Below are positions 32,935-43,000 of a stretch of DNA of 64,000 nucleotides, in pieces. How positions within the stretch are numbered: position 1 is the stretch's first letter; the number at the start of each line of letters is the position of its first letter. Made by a program: the position numbers and the translations under genes. The DNA is from DASXHY01 sp035552155. GTDB lineage: Bacteria > Verrucomicrobiota > Verrucomicrobiia > Limisphaerales > DASXHY01. Location: contig DASZLX010000031.1 of NCBI GenBank assembly GCA_035552155.1, forward strand, positions 1-64,000, given 5' to 3'. The notes below the pieces were generated by a model. That model worked only from the letters and a program-made list of their open reading frames with translations, made no database searches and had not been told where the DNA came from.

Positions 32935-35010
32935 ATGTATTTCGGAGTCGATTATTATCCCGAACAATGGGTCTTTCCTTACGGCGGCACCGCCGAAAAT
33001 CCCGAAGCGCAATGGGAGCAAGACGCTGAACTGATGGTCAAAGCCGGCGTCAATGTGGTCCGCATGGGCGATTTTACCTGGGGCATTTGCGAACCGGAAG
33101 ACGGCAAATTCAATTTCGACTGGCTCAAACGCGCCATGGATGTAATGGGTCGCGCCGGTATTAAAACCGTCCTGGCCACGCCCACCGCCGCGCCTCCGTT
33201 GTGGCTGTCCAAGAAGCATCCGGAAATTCTGCCCGTCGGCCAAAACGGCCAGGTGCTGCACGAAGGCACGCGCCGCGCCGTGTGTTTTAACAACGACGTG
33301 TTTTGGAACCACGCCAAGCGTGTGGTCGAAGCCATGGGCAAGGCGCTGGGAAGACACGCGCAGCTCGTCGCCTGGCAGATTGACAGCGGCATCGGCGGGC
33401 ATCAAACGGAATGGTCTTTCAATCGCGACACGCAGCTCGAATGGCAGAACTGGCTGAAACTGAAATACGAAACCGTCGGCCAGCTCAACGACAAACTAGG
33501 CTTGCGTCATTTTGGGCAAGTCGTCACCGCGTTCGACCAGGTGCCGATGCCAATGCGCGCGCCCACGGCGCATAATCCGGCGTTGTTGCTCGATTGGGCG
33601 CGGTTCAGCAGCGATACCATCCTGGCCTTCGTCACCATGCAGGCGGAAGTCCTGCGCGAACTGACCCCGAACATTCCGCTCACCACCAACCTGCGCGCCT
33701 TGCAGCGCCGCTTCGATCATTTCGATGTCGCCAGGGTGCTCGACTTTGTCTCGGTCGAGAGCAACGCGGCCGTCAAGACCAAAGCCTCTGAGCTCGCGTG
33801 CGACATCGACATCCTGCGCTCGCTGAAGAAGGAAGATGTTCGCACGCCGGATGGCGATCACGGGTTTTGGGTCATCGAACAAAAAGCGGGGCAGGTCCAC
33901 TGGCAGGACGTCAACTCGCTCGTGCGGCCGGGCGTGGTCCGGCTTTTCACGTATCAACTCATTTCGCGCGGCGCCTCTGGAGTGTTGTATTATCAATGGC
34001 GCCAGCCGCGCATCGGTAACGAGAAGTTTTCTGGCGCAGTCATGTCCCACCACGTGCGCCAGGACAGCCGCACCTTCCGCGAGGTCAGCCAGATTGGCGA
34101 GGAGCTCAAGCTGCTCGCTCCGGCCCTCAAAGGCACGCGCGTGATGGCCGAGGCTTGCATTCTTTACAGCCACGACAACGACTGGGCCTTGCAGCAACCG
34201 ATGCAGCCGAACAAGGCATTTAACCTGCGCCATCATATCCAGCTTTTCTACAACGCGCTGCATGACCGGAATATTTCGGTGGATTTCGCGCGGCCCAGCG
34301 AGGATCTGTCGCAATACAAATTGGTCTTTGCGCCCTCGCTGCACCTGCTGTCCGGCGGCGAAGTGGACATGCTGAAGCTGTACGTGCAAAACGGCGGCAC
34401 GCTTGTGGCCACGTTCAACACCGGCCTCGTGGATGAAAATAATATCGCGCCGGACACGGGCTACCCGCGCGACCTGACGGATTTATTCGGCCTGGAAGTC
34501 ACGGAATTCGACCCGCTGCCGCCCGGCGAGGAAAATCATCTCACGTTCAAAGGCGCGTTCCCCACGAGCCATTTGCATCCCGCGCGGCTTTGGTGCGACC
34601 TCATCGAGCCGAAGGAGTGCCAGGTGCTGGCAACCTACGCGAAGGATTTTTACGCGGGCCGGCCGGCCATGACGATGAACACCTACGGGCTCGGCAAGGC
34701 CATCTATCTCGGCACCCAAAGCCACGATCATTTCTATTACGACCTCGTCGGCTGGCTGCGGCAGATGTGCAACCTGCATCCGTTGCTCAAAGTGCCGGAC
34801 ACCGTGCAGGTGAGCATGAGGGAAAAGGACGGGACAAAAATCTTTTTCCTGTTGAACCACCAGAACTCGCCGGTGCGCATCCAGTTTTACAAGCCGATGC
34901 ACGATTTCCTCACCGGCAATACCTTCTCGGGAAATTACGACCTTCCGCCGCACGGTGTGCTGGTGCTCGATGAGCATCCCGAGTTCGTGAAAACGGCTGA
35001 CGAGGAGTGA
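32935..35010 (+). CDS. GH42-like beta-galactosidase with missing acid/base residue
   Basis: The 691-residue protein has the GH42 layout: a catalytic barrel (FGVDYYPEQW at the start, NVVRMGDFTWGICEPEDGKFNFDW), a flavodoxin-like domain (LVFAPSLHLLSGGEVDMLKLYVQNGGTLV) and a C-terminal beta domain. The nucleophile position is kept (Glu315 in FWVIEQKAGQVHW). The acid/base site, normally WQxDNE, reads WQIDSG (147-152), so Asn-Glu is replaced by Ser-Gly. It may be inactive, use an altered mechanism, or bind glycans. The start at 32935 is chosen by homology. Confidence 0.85.
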   Translation: MYFGVDYYPEQWVFPYGGTAENPEAQWEQDAELMVKAGVNVVRMGDFTWGICEPEDGKFNFDWLKRAMDVMGRAGIKTVLATPTAAPPLWLSKKHPEILPVGQNGQVLHEGTRRAVCFNNDVFWNHAKRVVEAMGKALGRHAQLVAWQIDSGIGGHQTEWSFNRDTQLEWQNWLKLKYETVGQLNDKLGLRHFGQVVTAFDQVPMPMRAPTAHNPALLLDWARFSSDTILAFVTMQAEVLRELTPNIPLTTNLRALQRRFDHFDVARVLDFVSVESNAAVKTKASELACDIDILRSLKKEDVRTPDGDHGFWVIEQKAGQVHWQDVNSLVRPGVVRLFTYQLISRGASGVLYYQWRQPRIGNEKFSGAVMSHHVRQDSRTFREVSQIGEELKLLAPALKGTRVMAEACILYSHDNDWALQQPMQPNKAFNLRHHIQLFYNALHDRNISVDFARPSEDLSQYKLVFAPSLHLLSGGEVDMLKLYVQNGGTLVATFNTGLVDENNIAPDTGYPRDLTDLFGLEVTEFDPLPPGEENHLTFKGAFPTSHLHPARLWCDLIEPKECQVLATYAKDFYAGRPAMTMNTYGLGKAIYLGTQSHDHFYYDLVGWLRQMCNLHPLLKVPDTVQVSMREKDGTKIFFLLNHQNSPVRIQFYKPMHDFLTGNTFSGNYDLPPHGVLVLDEHPEFVKTADEE

Positions 35011-35020
35011 CCCGTTCGTC

Positions 35021-35096
35021 GAGTGATTGGTTAAATGAGTTAAATCAGTTGGATATGGCGCATCGCAGTCACTTCTTTAACCAATCACTGATTTAA
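35021..35096. repeat. Inverted repeat of TGATTGGTTAAA type
   Basis: The left block 35022-35049 contains AGTGATTGGTTAAA and TAAATCAGT. The right block 35077-35096 contains TTTAACCAATCACT and ACTGATTTA, so both parts pair. It lies between the GH42 and DciA-like genes. Confidence 0.7.
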
Positions 35097-35115
35097 CCGA
35101 TTACCGGCCTGCCTC

Positions 35116-35523
35116 ATGCCCTTCCCGCCCAAACGCATTCCCCCGCTGGGGCCGCCCAAACGCTCAGCGCGCCAACGCGTGCTGGCCGCCTGGCGTGGGA
35201 CTGACCTTCGCCCCCAGGAAATCGCGCGGGCAAATCGCGCGAAATCCGCCGGCTCCGTGATGCCGGGAATCCTGAAAGATTTGCGCATCGACAGCCGGCA
35301 GGCCGAGGTGGAAATCGTGAAGGTCTGGAACAGCCTGATTGATCCCACCATCGTCGCCCACGCGCAACCCGTCGGCCTGCGAAAAGGGACGTTGTTCGTG
35401 ACCGTGGACAGCAGCGTGTGGTTGGCCGAAATCGTGCGCTATCGGCGCAAGGAAATTCTCGACCGCCTGCAACACAGCTTCGGACGGGATGTGATCGTGA
35501 GAATTTCGTTTCGCATTGGATAA
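35116..35523 (+). CDS. DUF721 (DciA-like) protein
   Basis: The 135-residue protein has the DUF721 core VEIVKVWNSLIDPTIVAHAQPVGLRKGTLFVTVDSSVWLAEIVRYRRKEILDRLQ. DciA is the ancestral loader of the replicative helicase in bacteria lacking DnaC. The N terminus is basic and proline-rich. A DciA role is inferred from the domain alone. Confidence 0.85.
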   Translation: MPFPPKRIPPLGPPKRSARQRVLAAWRGTDLRPQEIARANRAKSAGSVMPGILKDLRIDSRQAEVEIVKVWNSLIDPTIVAHAQPVGLRKGTLFVTVDSSVWLAEIVRYRRKEILDRLQHSFGRDVIVRISFRIG

Positions 35524-35603
35524 CGAAGGAAGAGGGTGTCTCGGGAAAAGTCCTTCCCAGAATTGCATTTTGTTTAGCCGGGTTGCGCGCTAGTTTGGCG
35601 CGG

Positions 35604-36065
35604 ATGCCAGCCACCCAACTCAGCCAATTGATACCGGTGCTGCAAACTGCCATCGGGCCGGTGATTTTGATTTCCGGCGTCGGGTTGATCCTGCTTTCAC
35701 TCACCAACCGTTTTGGCCGGGCGGTTGACCGCACGCGCCAGCTCCTGCGCGAAATGCGCGCCGCCTCGGGAGCCGAACGCCAGCGGCTGGGCGGGCAGGT
35801 GGAGAATCTTTATCGCCGCGCCCGATTGATCCAACGCGCCATTATTTTCAGCGCCATCAGCCTGCTGTTTGCGGCGATATTGATTATCACCCTTTTTTTC
35901 ACCGCGCTGATGAAAATTGAATCGGCCGTGGCCATCGGCGTGCTTTTCATCTGCTGCATGGTTTCACTGGTGATATCGCTTATCGCGTTCATTTTGGATA
36001 TTTACCTGTCCACCCGGGCATTGAAGTTGGAATTGGGCGACGAAGCGGGCGGAACGGCGAGTTGA
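35604..36065 (+). CDS. DUF2721 membrane protein
   Basis: The 153-residue protein has three membrane helices (VILISGVGLILLSLTNRFGRAVDRTRQLL at the start, FSAISLLFAAILIITLFFTAL, GVLFICCMVSLVISLIAFILDIYLS). The first loop carries the typical DUF2721 motif NRFGRxxDRxRxL. The family function is unknown. The start ATG at 35604 gives a clean N terminus (MPATQLSQLIPVLQ). Confidence 0.85.
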   Translation: MPATQLSQLIPVLQTAIGPVILISGVGLILLSLTNRFGRAVDRTRQLLREMRAASGAERQRLGGQVENLYRRARLIQRAIIFSAISLLFAAILIITLFFTALMKIESAVAIGVLFICCMVSLVISLIAFILDIYLSTRALKLELGDEAGGTAS

Positions 36066-36130
36066 ATCTGGCGCTTTTGGCTTGCTCCGCGGTCAAAGCA
36101 TGCGTAATTAAACGTGGTCAACTGTGGAGT

Positions 36131-36215
36131 GCCCACGTGGCGGAATTGGCAGACGCGCTAGATTCAGGTTCTAGTGAGTAACATCGTACAGGTTCAAGTC
36201 CTGTCGTGGGCACCA
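36131..36215 (+). tRNA. tRNA-Leu (anticodon CAG)
   Basis: The 85-nt sequence has acceptor stem GCCCACG/CGTGGGC, discriminator A and an encoded CCA. The anticodon stem CTAGA/TCTAG surrounds the loop TTCAGGT (anticodon CAG). There is a T arm (CAGGTTCAAGTCCTG) and an extended variable arm, as expected for tRNA-Leu. No integrase or element borders are seen next to it. Confidence 0.95.
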
Positions 36216-36304
36216 AATTGAACTTCCCAGATTCCTCGCTTCGCGTGAGGGATGGATTGGAAATCTCATCCTCGACCGATACCCAACAACCACCGCGGGT
36301 GGTG

Positions 36305-36880
36305 TTACTTGAGTTCCTTCAATCGGATTCGCCGGTATTCCATTTGACCACGGTCTCCTTCGAGACCGATGGGTCCGGTGGGCGGAACCGGCAGGGCATT
36401 GGTGAGGACTTCGCCATTGCAGGTACAGTAAGCGACATTGTTGGTGACCGTGATGTCGATTTCGTTCCACTCCTGCGGCTTGTATTTTTTGAGGTCTTTG
36501 TAAGGTCCGGCGACGAGGTAATCCCGGCATTGCAACTGCGGCTCGCGAATGAAGATGCCGCTGTCGGCATTTGTGCTGGCGCGAAACTCCAGCTTGAGAT
36601 TGAAGTTATTCGGGAACTCCTGCGTGGTCCACAACTGTTGGACGAGTCGCGGAACACGAGGGTGCACCGTGAGAATGCCCTCGCCAGCTGAGTAACGGCC
36701 GTCATCGCTCACGGTTTTGCCGTCAAAATTATTCGTCTTGTATCCCCAGCCCGTAAGGTCTTTGCCGTTGAACAGACTGACGTAGCCGGGTTCCAGTTTG
36801 AAATCATCTCCGGCCAAGGCGAAAGGTGCCGAAAGGATCACCAGCAGACCCGTCAATGAAAGAAAGGATGTGGATTTCAT
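36305..36880 (-). CDS. Secreted DUF1080 (3-keto-disaccharide hydrolase-like) protein
   Basis: The 191-residue protein has a signal peptide (residues 1-23) and the DUF1080 pattern GYVSLFNGKDLTGWGY, NFNLKLEFRASTNADSGIFIREPQ, WNEIDITV and YRRIRLKELK. The fold is a concanavalin-like beta sandwich, and family members act on keto-sugar glycosides. These genes are very abundant in Verrucomicrobia and Planctomycetes. The 318-bp stretch upstream (36881-37198) shows no gene or RNA I can support. Confidence 0.88.
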   Translation of the reverse strand: MKSTSFLSLTGLLVILSAPFALAGDDFKLEPGYVSLFNGKDLTGWGYKTNNFDGKTVSDDGRYSAGEGILTVHPRVPRLVQQLWTTQEFPNNFNLKLEFRASTNADSGIFIREPQLQCRDYLVAGPYKDLKKYKPQEWNEIDITVTNNVAYCTCNGEVLTNALPVPPTGPIGLEGDRGQMEYRRIRLKELK

Positions 36881-37198
36881 GGGTGTGTGATTGTTATTCG
36901 ATTTCGTGACTTAGTTCAACTTTCTCTTGAAGCAATCCTTCTCCCAGAAAAATTGTCGAGCGAAGTTTTCGCAAAAGGCACTGAAATGGCACCATTGCCG
37001 AATCGTTGAGAGAGTGCTGAGGTATTCGACGATTTCTTGCAGCCCTTCAAGTCCTCTCGTGGCCACCCATCTCGAAGTTTTCAAACTCTCTGGATTTTCT
37101 GCGGCTGCGACAGCATTGCGCTACGCGAATTAATCCTCTAACTAATAAGCTCGTTGGCAACAAACAGATAACGAGGAAACAACCAAACCCAAAACCGC

Positions 37199-37756
37199 AT
37201 GAAAAACCTATTGATCACCACCTTGCTGTTGGTGGCTTGCACCTGTCATTCCGCGATCTTCGTGTTCACCCAATCTTATACCAGGACGATAAATGGAGCG
37301 GCCACTACCACCGTCCAAAAATTGACCGGCTTCCTGGTGTTCGACAATGCGGGGCACCTGGTCCAGATAGATGCGAACGCCAAGACGAAAACATTCCAGG
37401 CGGTGGATTTTTCCAGTTCCAATTGGAAAACCTACACGCCGTTTGGTGCAAAGAATTTGCAGTTCGTAGTGGCGATACCCATAACCGGTGTTGATTTGGG
37501 AACTGTCTTTGCGACCGGAACCGACTTTTTGGAGGTGGTCAACGGAACCGCCTACGATTCGGCCAAGAGCATGACTTTAACCGGAACGGGCACGTGGACG
37601 GTGGGTTTGGACTCGTATGAGGTTCTGTACAAGGGAAGCCTTGTTTTTGACACCAGGGATACTGCGACCGTGAATCAAAGCGACTTCGCCACAGCCGTGG
37701 CCACGTTGAAGACGGCGCTGACGGCCAAAGGATATTCTGAGTCTGGAGCCCTGTGA
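37199..37756 (+). CDS. Secreted protein of unknown function
   Basis: The 185-residue protein has a signal peptide (residues 1-18, MKNLLITTLLLVACTCHS) and a Thr/Ser-rich, probably beta-structured body (TVQKLTGFLVFDNAGHLVQIDANAKTKTF, SLVFDTRDTATVNQSDFATAVATL). I recognise no family. A GAGGAAA ribosome-binding site lies upstream. Confidence 0.65.
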   Translation: MKNLLITTLLLVACTCHSAIFVFTQSYTRTINGAATTTVQKLTGFLVFDNAGHLVQIDANAKTKTFQAVDFSSSNWKTYTPFGAKNLQFVVAIPITGVDLGTVFATGTDFLEVVNGTAYDSAKSMTLTGTGTWTVGLDSYEVLYKGSLVFDTRDTATVNQSDFATAVATLKTALTAKGYSESGAL

Positions 37757-37812
37757 ACGACCGCCTTCGGATTATTCACGATCGCTTTTGATAAAGCATT
37801 CGTCCGACGTTT

Positions 37813-38364
37813 TTATAAATCCGCCCAATCGGACACGTCTGTCAGCTTCAAGGATTTCTCGAAATCGCGCCAGTTGCCTTCGCTGTCCAGATATCCCAGG
37901 CAACGGTAATCTTTGCACTGGACCATCACCGGTATTCCCACCTCCGGCAGCGCGGGAATCCGCCGCTTGTGTTGGTTCGAGGAAAAGAGCCAGTGGATGA
38001 GGCGCACCAGTCGCGCCAGGTCGTCCTTGCCGACAAAATCGGAAGCGCCGAGCAGCAAGGCGTCCGCCTTGGATTTCGGCGAGACGGCGCCGGAAACAAA
38101 AACGAACGGGACTGCCGGGCACCGTTGACGTGTAATCGTCAAGGCCAGCAAGGTATCAAAACCCGGCAGTTTCGAATCCGAGAGGATAAGGTCGCAAGGT
38201 TCCCCCTTTAGCGCCGCCTCGAAGGCATCCCGGGTGCAGACACGCGTGATTGCACAGGGGAGACCACGCTCGTGCAATTCGTTTTCAATGAGTTCCGCAT
38301 CAAACGGGTCATCTTCCAAATGGAGCACCCGCAGACTTTTCTGCGTCAGACTAGCTTCGTTCAT
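37813..38364 (-). CDS. Response-regulator receiver protein
   Basis: The 183-residue protein has a receiver domain (VLHLEDDPFDAELIENEL, Asp in LILSDSKLPGFDT, VFVSGAVSPKSKADALLLGASDFVGK with Lys). A C-terminal extension of about 50 residues ends in a small motif (CKDYRCLGYLDSEGNWRDFEKS) that I do not recognise. It lies downstream of the receiver-cyclase gene after a 206-bp gap with an 11-bp dyad and may have its own promoter. Confidence 0.85.
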   Translation of the reverse strand: MNEASLTQKSLRVLHLEDDPFDAELIENELHERGLPCAITRVCTRDAFEAALKGEPCDLILSDSKLPGFDTLLALTITRQRCPAVPFVFVSGAVSPKSKADALLLGASDFVGKDDLARLVRLIHWLFSSNQHKRRIPALPEVGIPVMVQCKDYRCLGYLDSEGNWRDFEKSLKLTDVSDWADL

Positions 38365-38427
38365 AATATTCCCTTTCAGACTCGTAATCCCATGTAAACC
38401 GTTCCCCTACCAATCGTCTGTGCCCGT

Positions 38428-38452
38428 TTTCAGGACAACGCTTGTCCTGAAA
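38428..38452. repeat. Perfect 11-bp dyad TTTCAGGACAA/TTGTCCTGAAA
   Basis: Two 11-bp perfectly complementary arms surround CGC. The element lies 64 bp upstream of the receiver gene 37813-38364 and downstream of the cyclase gene. It could be an operator or a transcript hairpin; there is no T-tract on the minus strand. Confidence 0.6.
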
Positions 38453-38570
38453 CGGACCAATTTACCGTTTAGCTAGGTTCTGTTTAAAGTGCAGCATAAA
38501 CTAATCCAATCCCTCTCGAGGATCCCGGCCTGCAGCGCCGATGTCGAAGAATATACTCACTAAATGGGCA

Positions 38571-39671
38571 CTATTCACTAAAAAATTTCGATGGGAGCCA
38601 ATACGCTGGCAACTTTCCATGGTCTTTCAATTCGACCATATGGTTGGGTCCAAAAGAGTATTTGTCTTTCAACTGAAGGTAGGTGGATTCGGAGATTTGG
38701 ATGGCCCCGCCTTTGCCGGTGGATTCCAGGCGGCAGGCGGTGTTGACGGTCTCGCCCCAGACGTCGTAAGCAAACGTCTTTCGTCCAATCACGCCGGCGA
38801 CCAGCGGCCCCGTGTGGATGCCAATGCGAATCCGGAATGAAGTGTTGTAGTGCGCGTTGAACCGCGCGAGTTGTTCCTGAAAGGCAAGCGCCAGGTCCGC
38901 GACGGCTTCCGCGTGGTCGGAGTGGTGCGAATGTATGCCGCCGGCCGCCATGTAGGCGTCCCCGATGATTTTAATTTTCTCCAGGCCTCGCTTTTCCGTG
39001 AGGACGTCAAAGGCGGAAAAAATTTCGTTTAACAAGCTGACCACCTGCACGGGGTCCACGCTCGAAGTCAAAGTGGTGAAACCGACCAGATCCGCAATCA
39101 AGAGGGTCGCATCCGCGTGTTGCTCGGCGATGTTCAACTCGCCTTTTTTCATGCGCTCAGCGATGGCTTTCGGAAGCATGTTGCGGAGCAGGCGTTCGGA
39201 TTTTTCCCGTTCCACCTGCAACAGGTCGTGAAGGCGTTTGGTGTAAACCGCGTTGTTCACCCGCAGGATCACGTCCTGGACATCCACTGGCTTGGTCAAA
39301 AAGTCGTTAGCGCCGGCCTCGATACCCATCAGCCGTTCCTTTCGATCGGAGAGCGCCGTCATCACGAGGATGGGAACATGCGCGGACTTCCAATATTTCT
39401 TGAGGCGCCGGCAGACTTCGAAGCCGTCCATTTTGGGCATCATCAAATCGAGCAGGATGACATCGGGGACTTCTTCTTCGACCTTTTGCAAAGCGCCGAT
39501 GCCATTTTCGACCTCGATGACCCGGTAGCCGTGCGCTTCGAGCGGGTCCCGCATCAAGGTTCGATTTTGTTCTTCGTCATCGACGACCAGCACGAGGCCG
39601 CGACTGGCCGAGGTGTCTGGTTCAGAATGCAATTCGGAGGAGGACGGTCCCGGTACAACTTGAGTTCCCAT
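38571..39671 (-). CDS. Receiver-linked class III adenylate cyclase
   Basis: The 366-residue protein has a receiver domain (VVDDEEQNRTLM, Asp in VILLDLMMPKMDG, Lys in FLTKPVD), a coiled linker (LLQVEREKSERLLRNMLPKAIAERM) and a class III cyclase domain. The catalytic set looks complete: metal Asp in LIADLVGFT, adenine-selecting Lys in EKIKIIGDAYM, Asp in YDVWGE, and Asn/Arg in VNTACRLES. It should make cAMP under control of phosphorylation. It follows the stand-alone receiver by 8 bp. Confidence 0.92.
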   Translation of the reverse strand: MGTQVVPGPSSSELHSEPDTSASRGLVLVVDDEEQNRTLMRDPLEAHGYRVIEVENGIGALQKVEEEVPDVILLDLMMPKMDGFEVCRRLKKYWKSAHVPILVMTALSDRKERLMGIEAGANDFLTKPVDVQDVILRVNNAVYTKRLHDLLQVEREKSERLLRNMLPKAIAERMKKGELNIAEQHADATLLIADLVGFTTLTSSVDPVQVVSLLNEIFSAFDVLTEKRGLEKIKIIGDAYMAAGGIHSHHSDHAEAVADLALAFQEQLARFNAHYNTSFRIRIGIHTGPLVAGVIGRKTFAYDVWGETVNTACRLESTGKGGAIQISESTYLQLKDKYSFGPNHMVELKDHGKLPAYWLPSKFFSE

Positions 39672-39679
39672 AAATTCGG

Positions 39680-40063
39680 CTATTTGTTGGCGTGTTCGGC
39701 AATAAAATTCTTGATCGTCGTTACGAAACCGCGGGTATCGATGGGTTTGGTGAGATAAGCGTCAAAACCGGCATCCAACGCCGTCCCTTCATCGCCTTTC
39801 ATGGCGTGGGCGGTGAGGCCGATCACCTTCAGTTGGCGCGTGGCGGGATCGGATTTCAGAGTTTTCGTGGCGCATAAGCCGTCCATTCCCGGCAGGCTGA
39901 TGTCCATGAGGACGAGGTCAGGCAAGAGTTCGCGCGCGAGATGGATGCCGTCCTCCGCGGTGCAGGTGGAGCGGATTTGAAAACCCGCCGCTTCCAGAAG
40001 GTCCCTGGCCAATTCCACGTTCAGCGGATTATCTTCGATGATCAGTATGGTGGGATTACTCAT
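39680..40063 (-). CDS. Stand-alone receiver protein (DivK-like)
   Basis: The 127-residue protein is a single receiver: ILIIEDNPLNVELARDLLE, Asp in LVLMDISLPGMDGL, Lys in AYLTKPIDTRGF. It overlaps the hybrid kinase stop by 4 bp and precedes the receiver-cyclase gene, so it probably relays phosphate from the kinase to the cyclase or another output. Confidence 0.92.
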   Translation of the reverse strand: MSNPTILIIEDNPLNVELARDLLEAAGFQIRSTCTAEDGIHLARELLPDLVLMDISLPGMDGLCATKTLKSDPATRQLKVIGLTAHAMKGDEGTALDAGFDAYLTKPIDTRGFVTTIKNFIAEHANK

Positions 40064-43000
40064 AGGCTCGCTTCCATTTCCATCGGCCCATCGGCCAGAG
40101 TTTCCAGGCGATCGAGTTCCGCAAAAAGCGCCTGCTGCTCACACTTGAAAGTAATCGCATGCACATGCTCGGCGAGACTGTGACGCTGTTCCTCGTCCAG
40201 CACCGTGCCGGTATGGATCAATATGGGAATGTTTTTCGTCGTCGAACCCGACCGCAATTCCTCGATGAGCTGTTTCCCGCCGACTTTCGGCATCGCCAGG
40301 TCGAGAATGATGATGTCAGGACGATGTTTGCGCGCGGATTCCAGACCGCCCGCTCCGTCGGCCTGCCGCAACACCTGGAAGCCCCGGTTCACGAGCGTCA
40401 ATCCAAGCAATTCCAGCAAGGCCGGCTCATCATCAACGATCAAAACAGTTTTAAGTTCCTTGCCGCTGCTCCGTTTGGAACCGCGGATGGCGTCGATGAG
40501 CCGGGTGGAAGGCTCCTCGGTGGATTTTCCATCGAATAACCGAAACTCCGGCATCTCCTGGTCGTTCAGCGAGAAAATGACGAGTGGAATGCGGCCCGGC
40601 ATCATCGCGCGGCATTCGCGCAGGTCCTCGGCTTCGGAATCGGGCGCAGTTTCAGTGTAGGCCACGACGGCATAAGGCTCGCCCGCTTTCAAGGCTGCCA
40701 TCAGCGCATTCCGATCCGGAACAATCGAAACTTCGTAGCCGGCGCTGTTCAAGTATTCACCCACCATTGGTTGCCGGCTTAAGGTTTCATTGGCAAGAAC
40801 CAGGATGTCCGGACGCAGGACGTCGTCCTTCGCCTCGGGTTTGGTGCGCGCCGGGGCCGGATGATTCTCGGCTTTGACCATAGGAACAACAAAAGTGAAA
40901 ACACTGCCGCGGCCTTCGATGCCTTCGCTCTCCACGGCAATTTGGCCGCCGTGCATCTCCACCAATCGCTTGGTCAGCGCGAGGCCCAAACCGGTGCCCT
41001 GCTGCTGGCGCCCATAGGAGGAGTCCACCTGTTCGAACTCGCGGAAGACGCGCGCATGGTCCTGGGGTTTGATGCCGATGCCGGTGTCCGCCACGGAAAC
41101 GCGGAGGCTCTCGCCGGGCGTGGTGAGGGCCACGGTGATGGTCACCTGCCCGCCGTCGGGCGTGAATTTGACCGCATTGCTGAGCAAATTATAGAGGATT
41201 TGTTTGAACTTGGCCTCATCCGCGTACAAAGGCGGAAGCTCCGGCGGGACATCGAATTCCAGGTTGATGCCTTTTTTGTTCGCCAGCGTTTTGACCACCA
41301 CGTGCGCGTCCTGCAGCACCTTGCCCACGTTGAAATTGGAGCGCAGCAATTCGGCGCGGCCGGATTCCACCTTGGCCAAATCGAGAATATCGTTGATCAG
41401 CTGAAGCAGGTGGCGGCCACTGTTGAGAATGTTGCTGCTGTACTTGAACTGCCGCTGGTTCAACTCGCCGAATATCTTGTCGGTCAAAACCTCGGAAAAG
41501 CCGATGATGGCATTGAGCGGCGTGCGCAACTCGTGGCTCATGTTGGCGAGGAACTGGCTCTTGGCGAAATTCGCCGCCTCCGCTGCGTCCTTCGCGCTTT
41601 GCAATGCGGCCTCGTACTGCCGACGATGGCTGATGTCGAGGAAAACGCCGTCCGCGCACATTTGTCCGCCGCGCATGCGCGTGTTGAGCGCGCGATCGTG
41701 CAGCCAGATCCATTCGCCATCCTTGCGACGCACGCGATATTCGACGTCGAAATTTTCGTTCCTGGCAAACAAAGCATGATAGGCCTGCGTGACCAGTTCC
41801 GCGTCCTCGGGATGGATGCGATCCACCCAGGGTTTGCCGCCTTCGGCCAGCAATTCGCCGGCGCTGTAGCCGAGGACCTTTTCCACGTTGCCGCCGATGT
41901 AGGTGACTTCGCGGTCGAGCTTCGCCGTCCAAACCACGTCTGGAATATTGTCGATCAGCGAGCGGTATTTTTCCTCGCTGGCGCGCAACGCCTCCTCGGA
42001 CTGTTTGCGTTGCGTGATGTCCTGGATGACGGCCTGGAACTCGAACGTGTCTCCATTTTCTGAAAACAGCCGGCGAATCCGGTATTGATGCCACACGATG
42101 ACTTTGTCCGGTGAGCGCAGCCGGTGATCGAACGACACGACCGGTTCTTCTTTGGGGAGCGAGTTGACGTAGCTCAGAGGAATGGCGGCATCTTCTTCGG
42201 AAAGAGTTTTGAAAAAGTTTTTTCCCAGCAATTCGCTGGCGGGCATGCCGTGAAAACGGCAGAACGATTCGTTGACGAATACCAGGGTGCCATCCGGTTG
42301 GAAGCGGCAGATCATATCTGTCTGGTCTTCCACCACGGCGCGAAAGCGTTTCTCGCTGTCCGAGACCGCCAGTTCCGCCTGCCGGCGCTCGGCGGCGCCG
42401 GCCGCGAGCAGGAGATTGGTGACCGCGATGATGCCGATGTAGCTCCCAATCAGCATGAGGCTGTCCCTCTCGGTATGAGTGACAAACGGTCCGGTTCCCC
42501 GGAGTAACGAATTAACCGCCATGATCGATACGAGCAATGTCCCGGCCGTGGCGCCGCGGGGACCGAATCGCAAGGCGCTCCAGACCAAAAATGGGAACGG
42601 CAGGTAGGCCAACGGATAATTCTGGATTCCCTGCACGAACCAGGAGTTAAACGACAGCATCGTTCCGCCGACCAGTCCCAGCCCGCAAACGACGGCTTCC
42701 AGAATCAGACGTCGATTCCATTTTCGGGCGGACGGCGACGACCACGTAATGAGGAGCGGCGCGACGACCAGGGCCGCGAGGGCGTTTGGCACCCACCAGC
42801 TGATGGTGTCGGCTCCCAAATCATCCCAGGACGCCTGCCCGGCATAAATAAGTCCCACCACGTTGAAGGCGGCATTGACCGTGGTTCCCAGAAAGCACGC
42901 CAGCGCTATATAGCTGGTTACGTCCCGCGTCCGCTCCATGGAATTGTTAAATCCGCTGATTTGGCGGAGAAGAAAAGTGCAAATAATCGCCCCCATGGTA

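Noticed and set aside
36131..36215. tRNA-Leu as an integration site
   Set aside because: No integrase, direct repeat of the tRNA 3' end or change in gene content was seen downstream.
36927..37133. A 68-codon frame in the gap after DUF1080
   Set aside because: No ribosome-binding site, biased composition and no similarity; left as non-coding.
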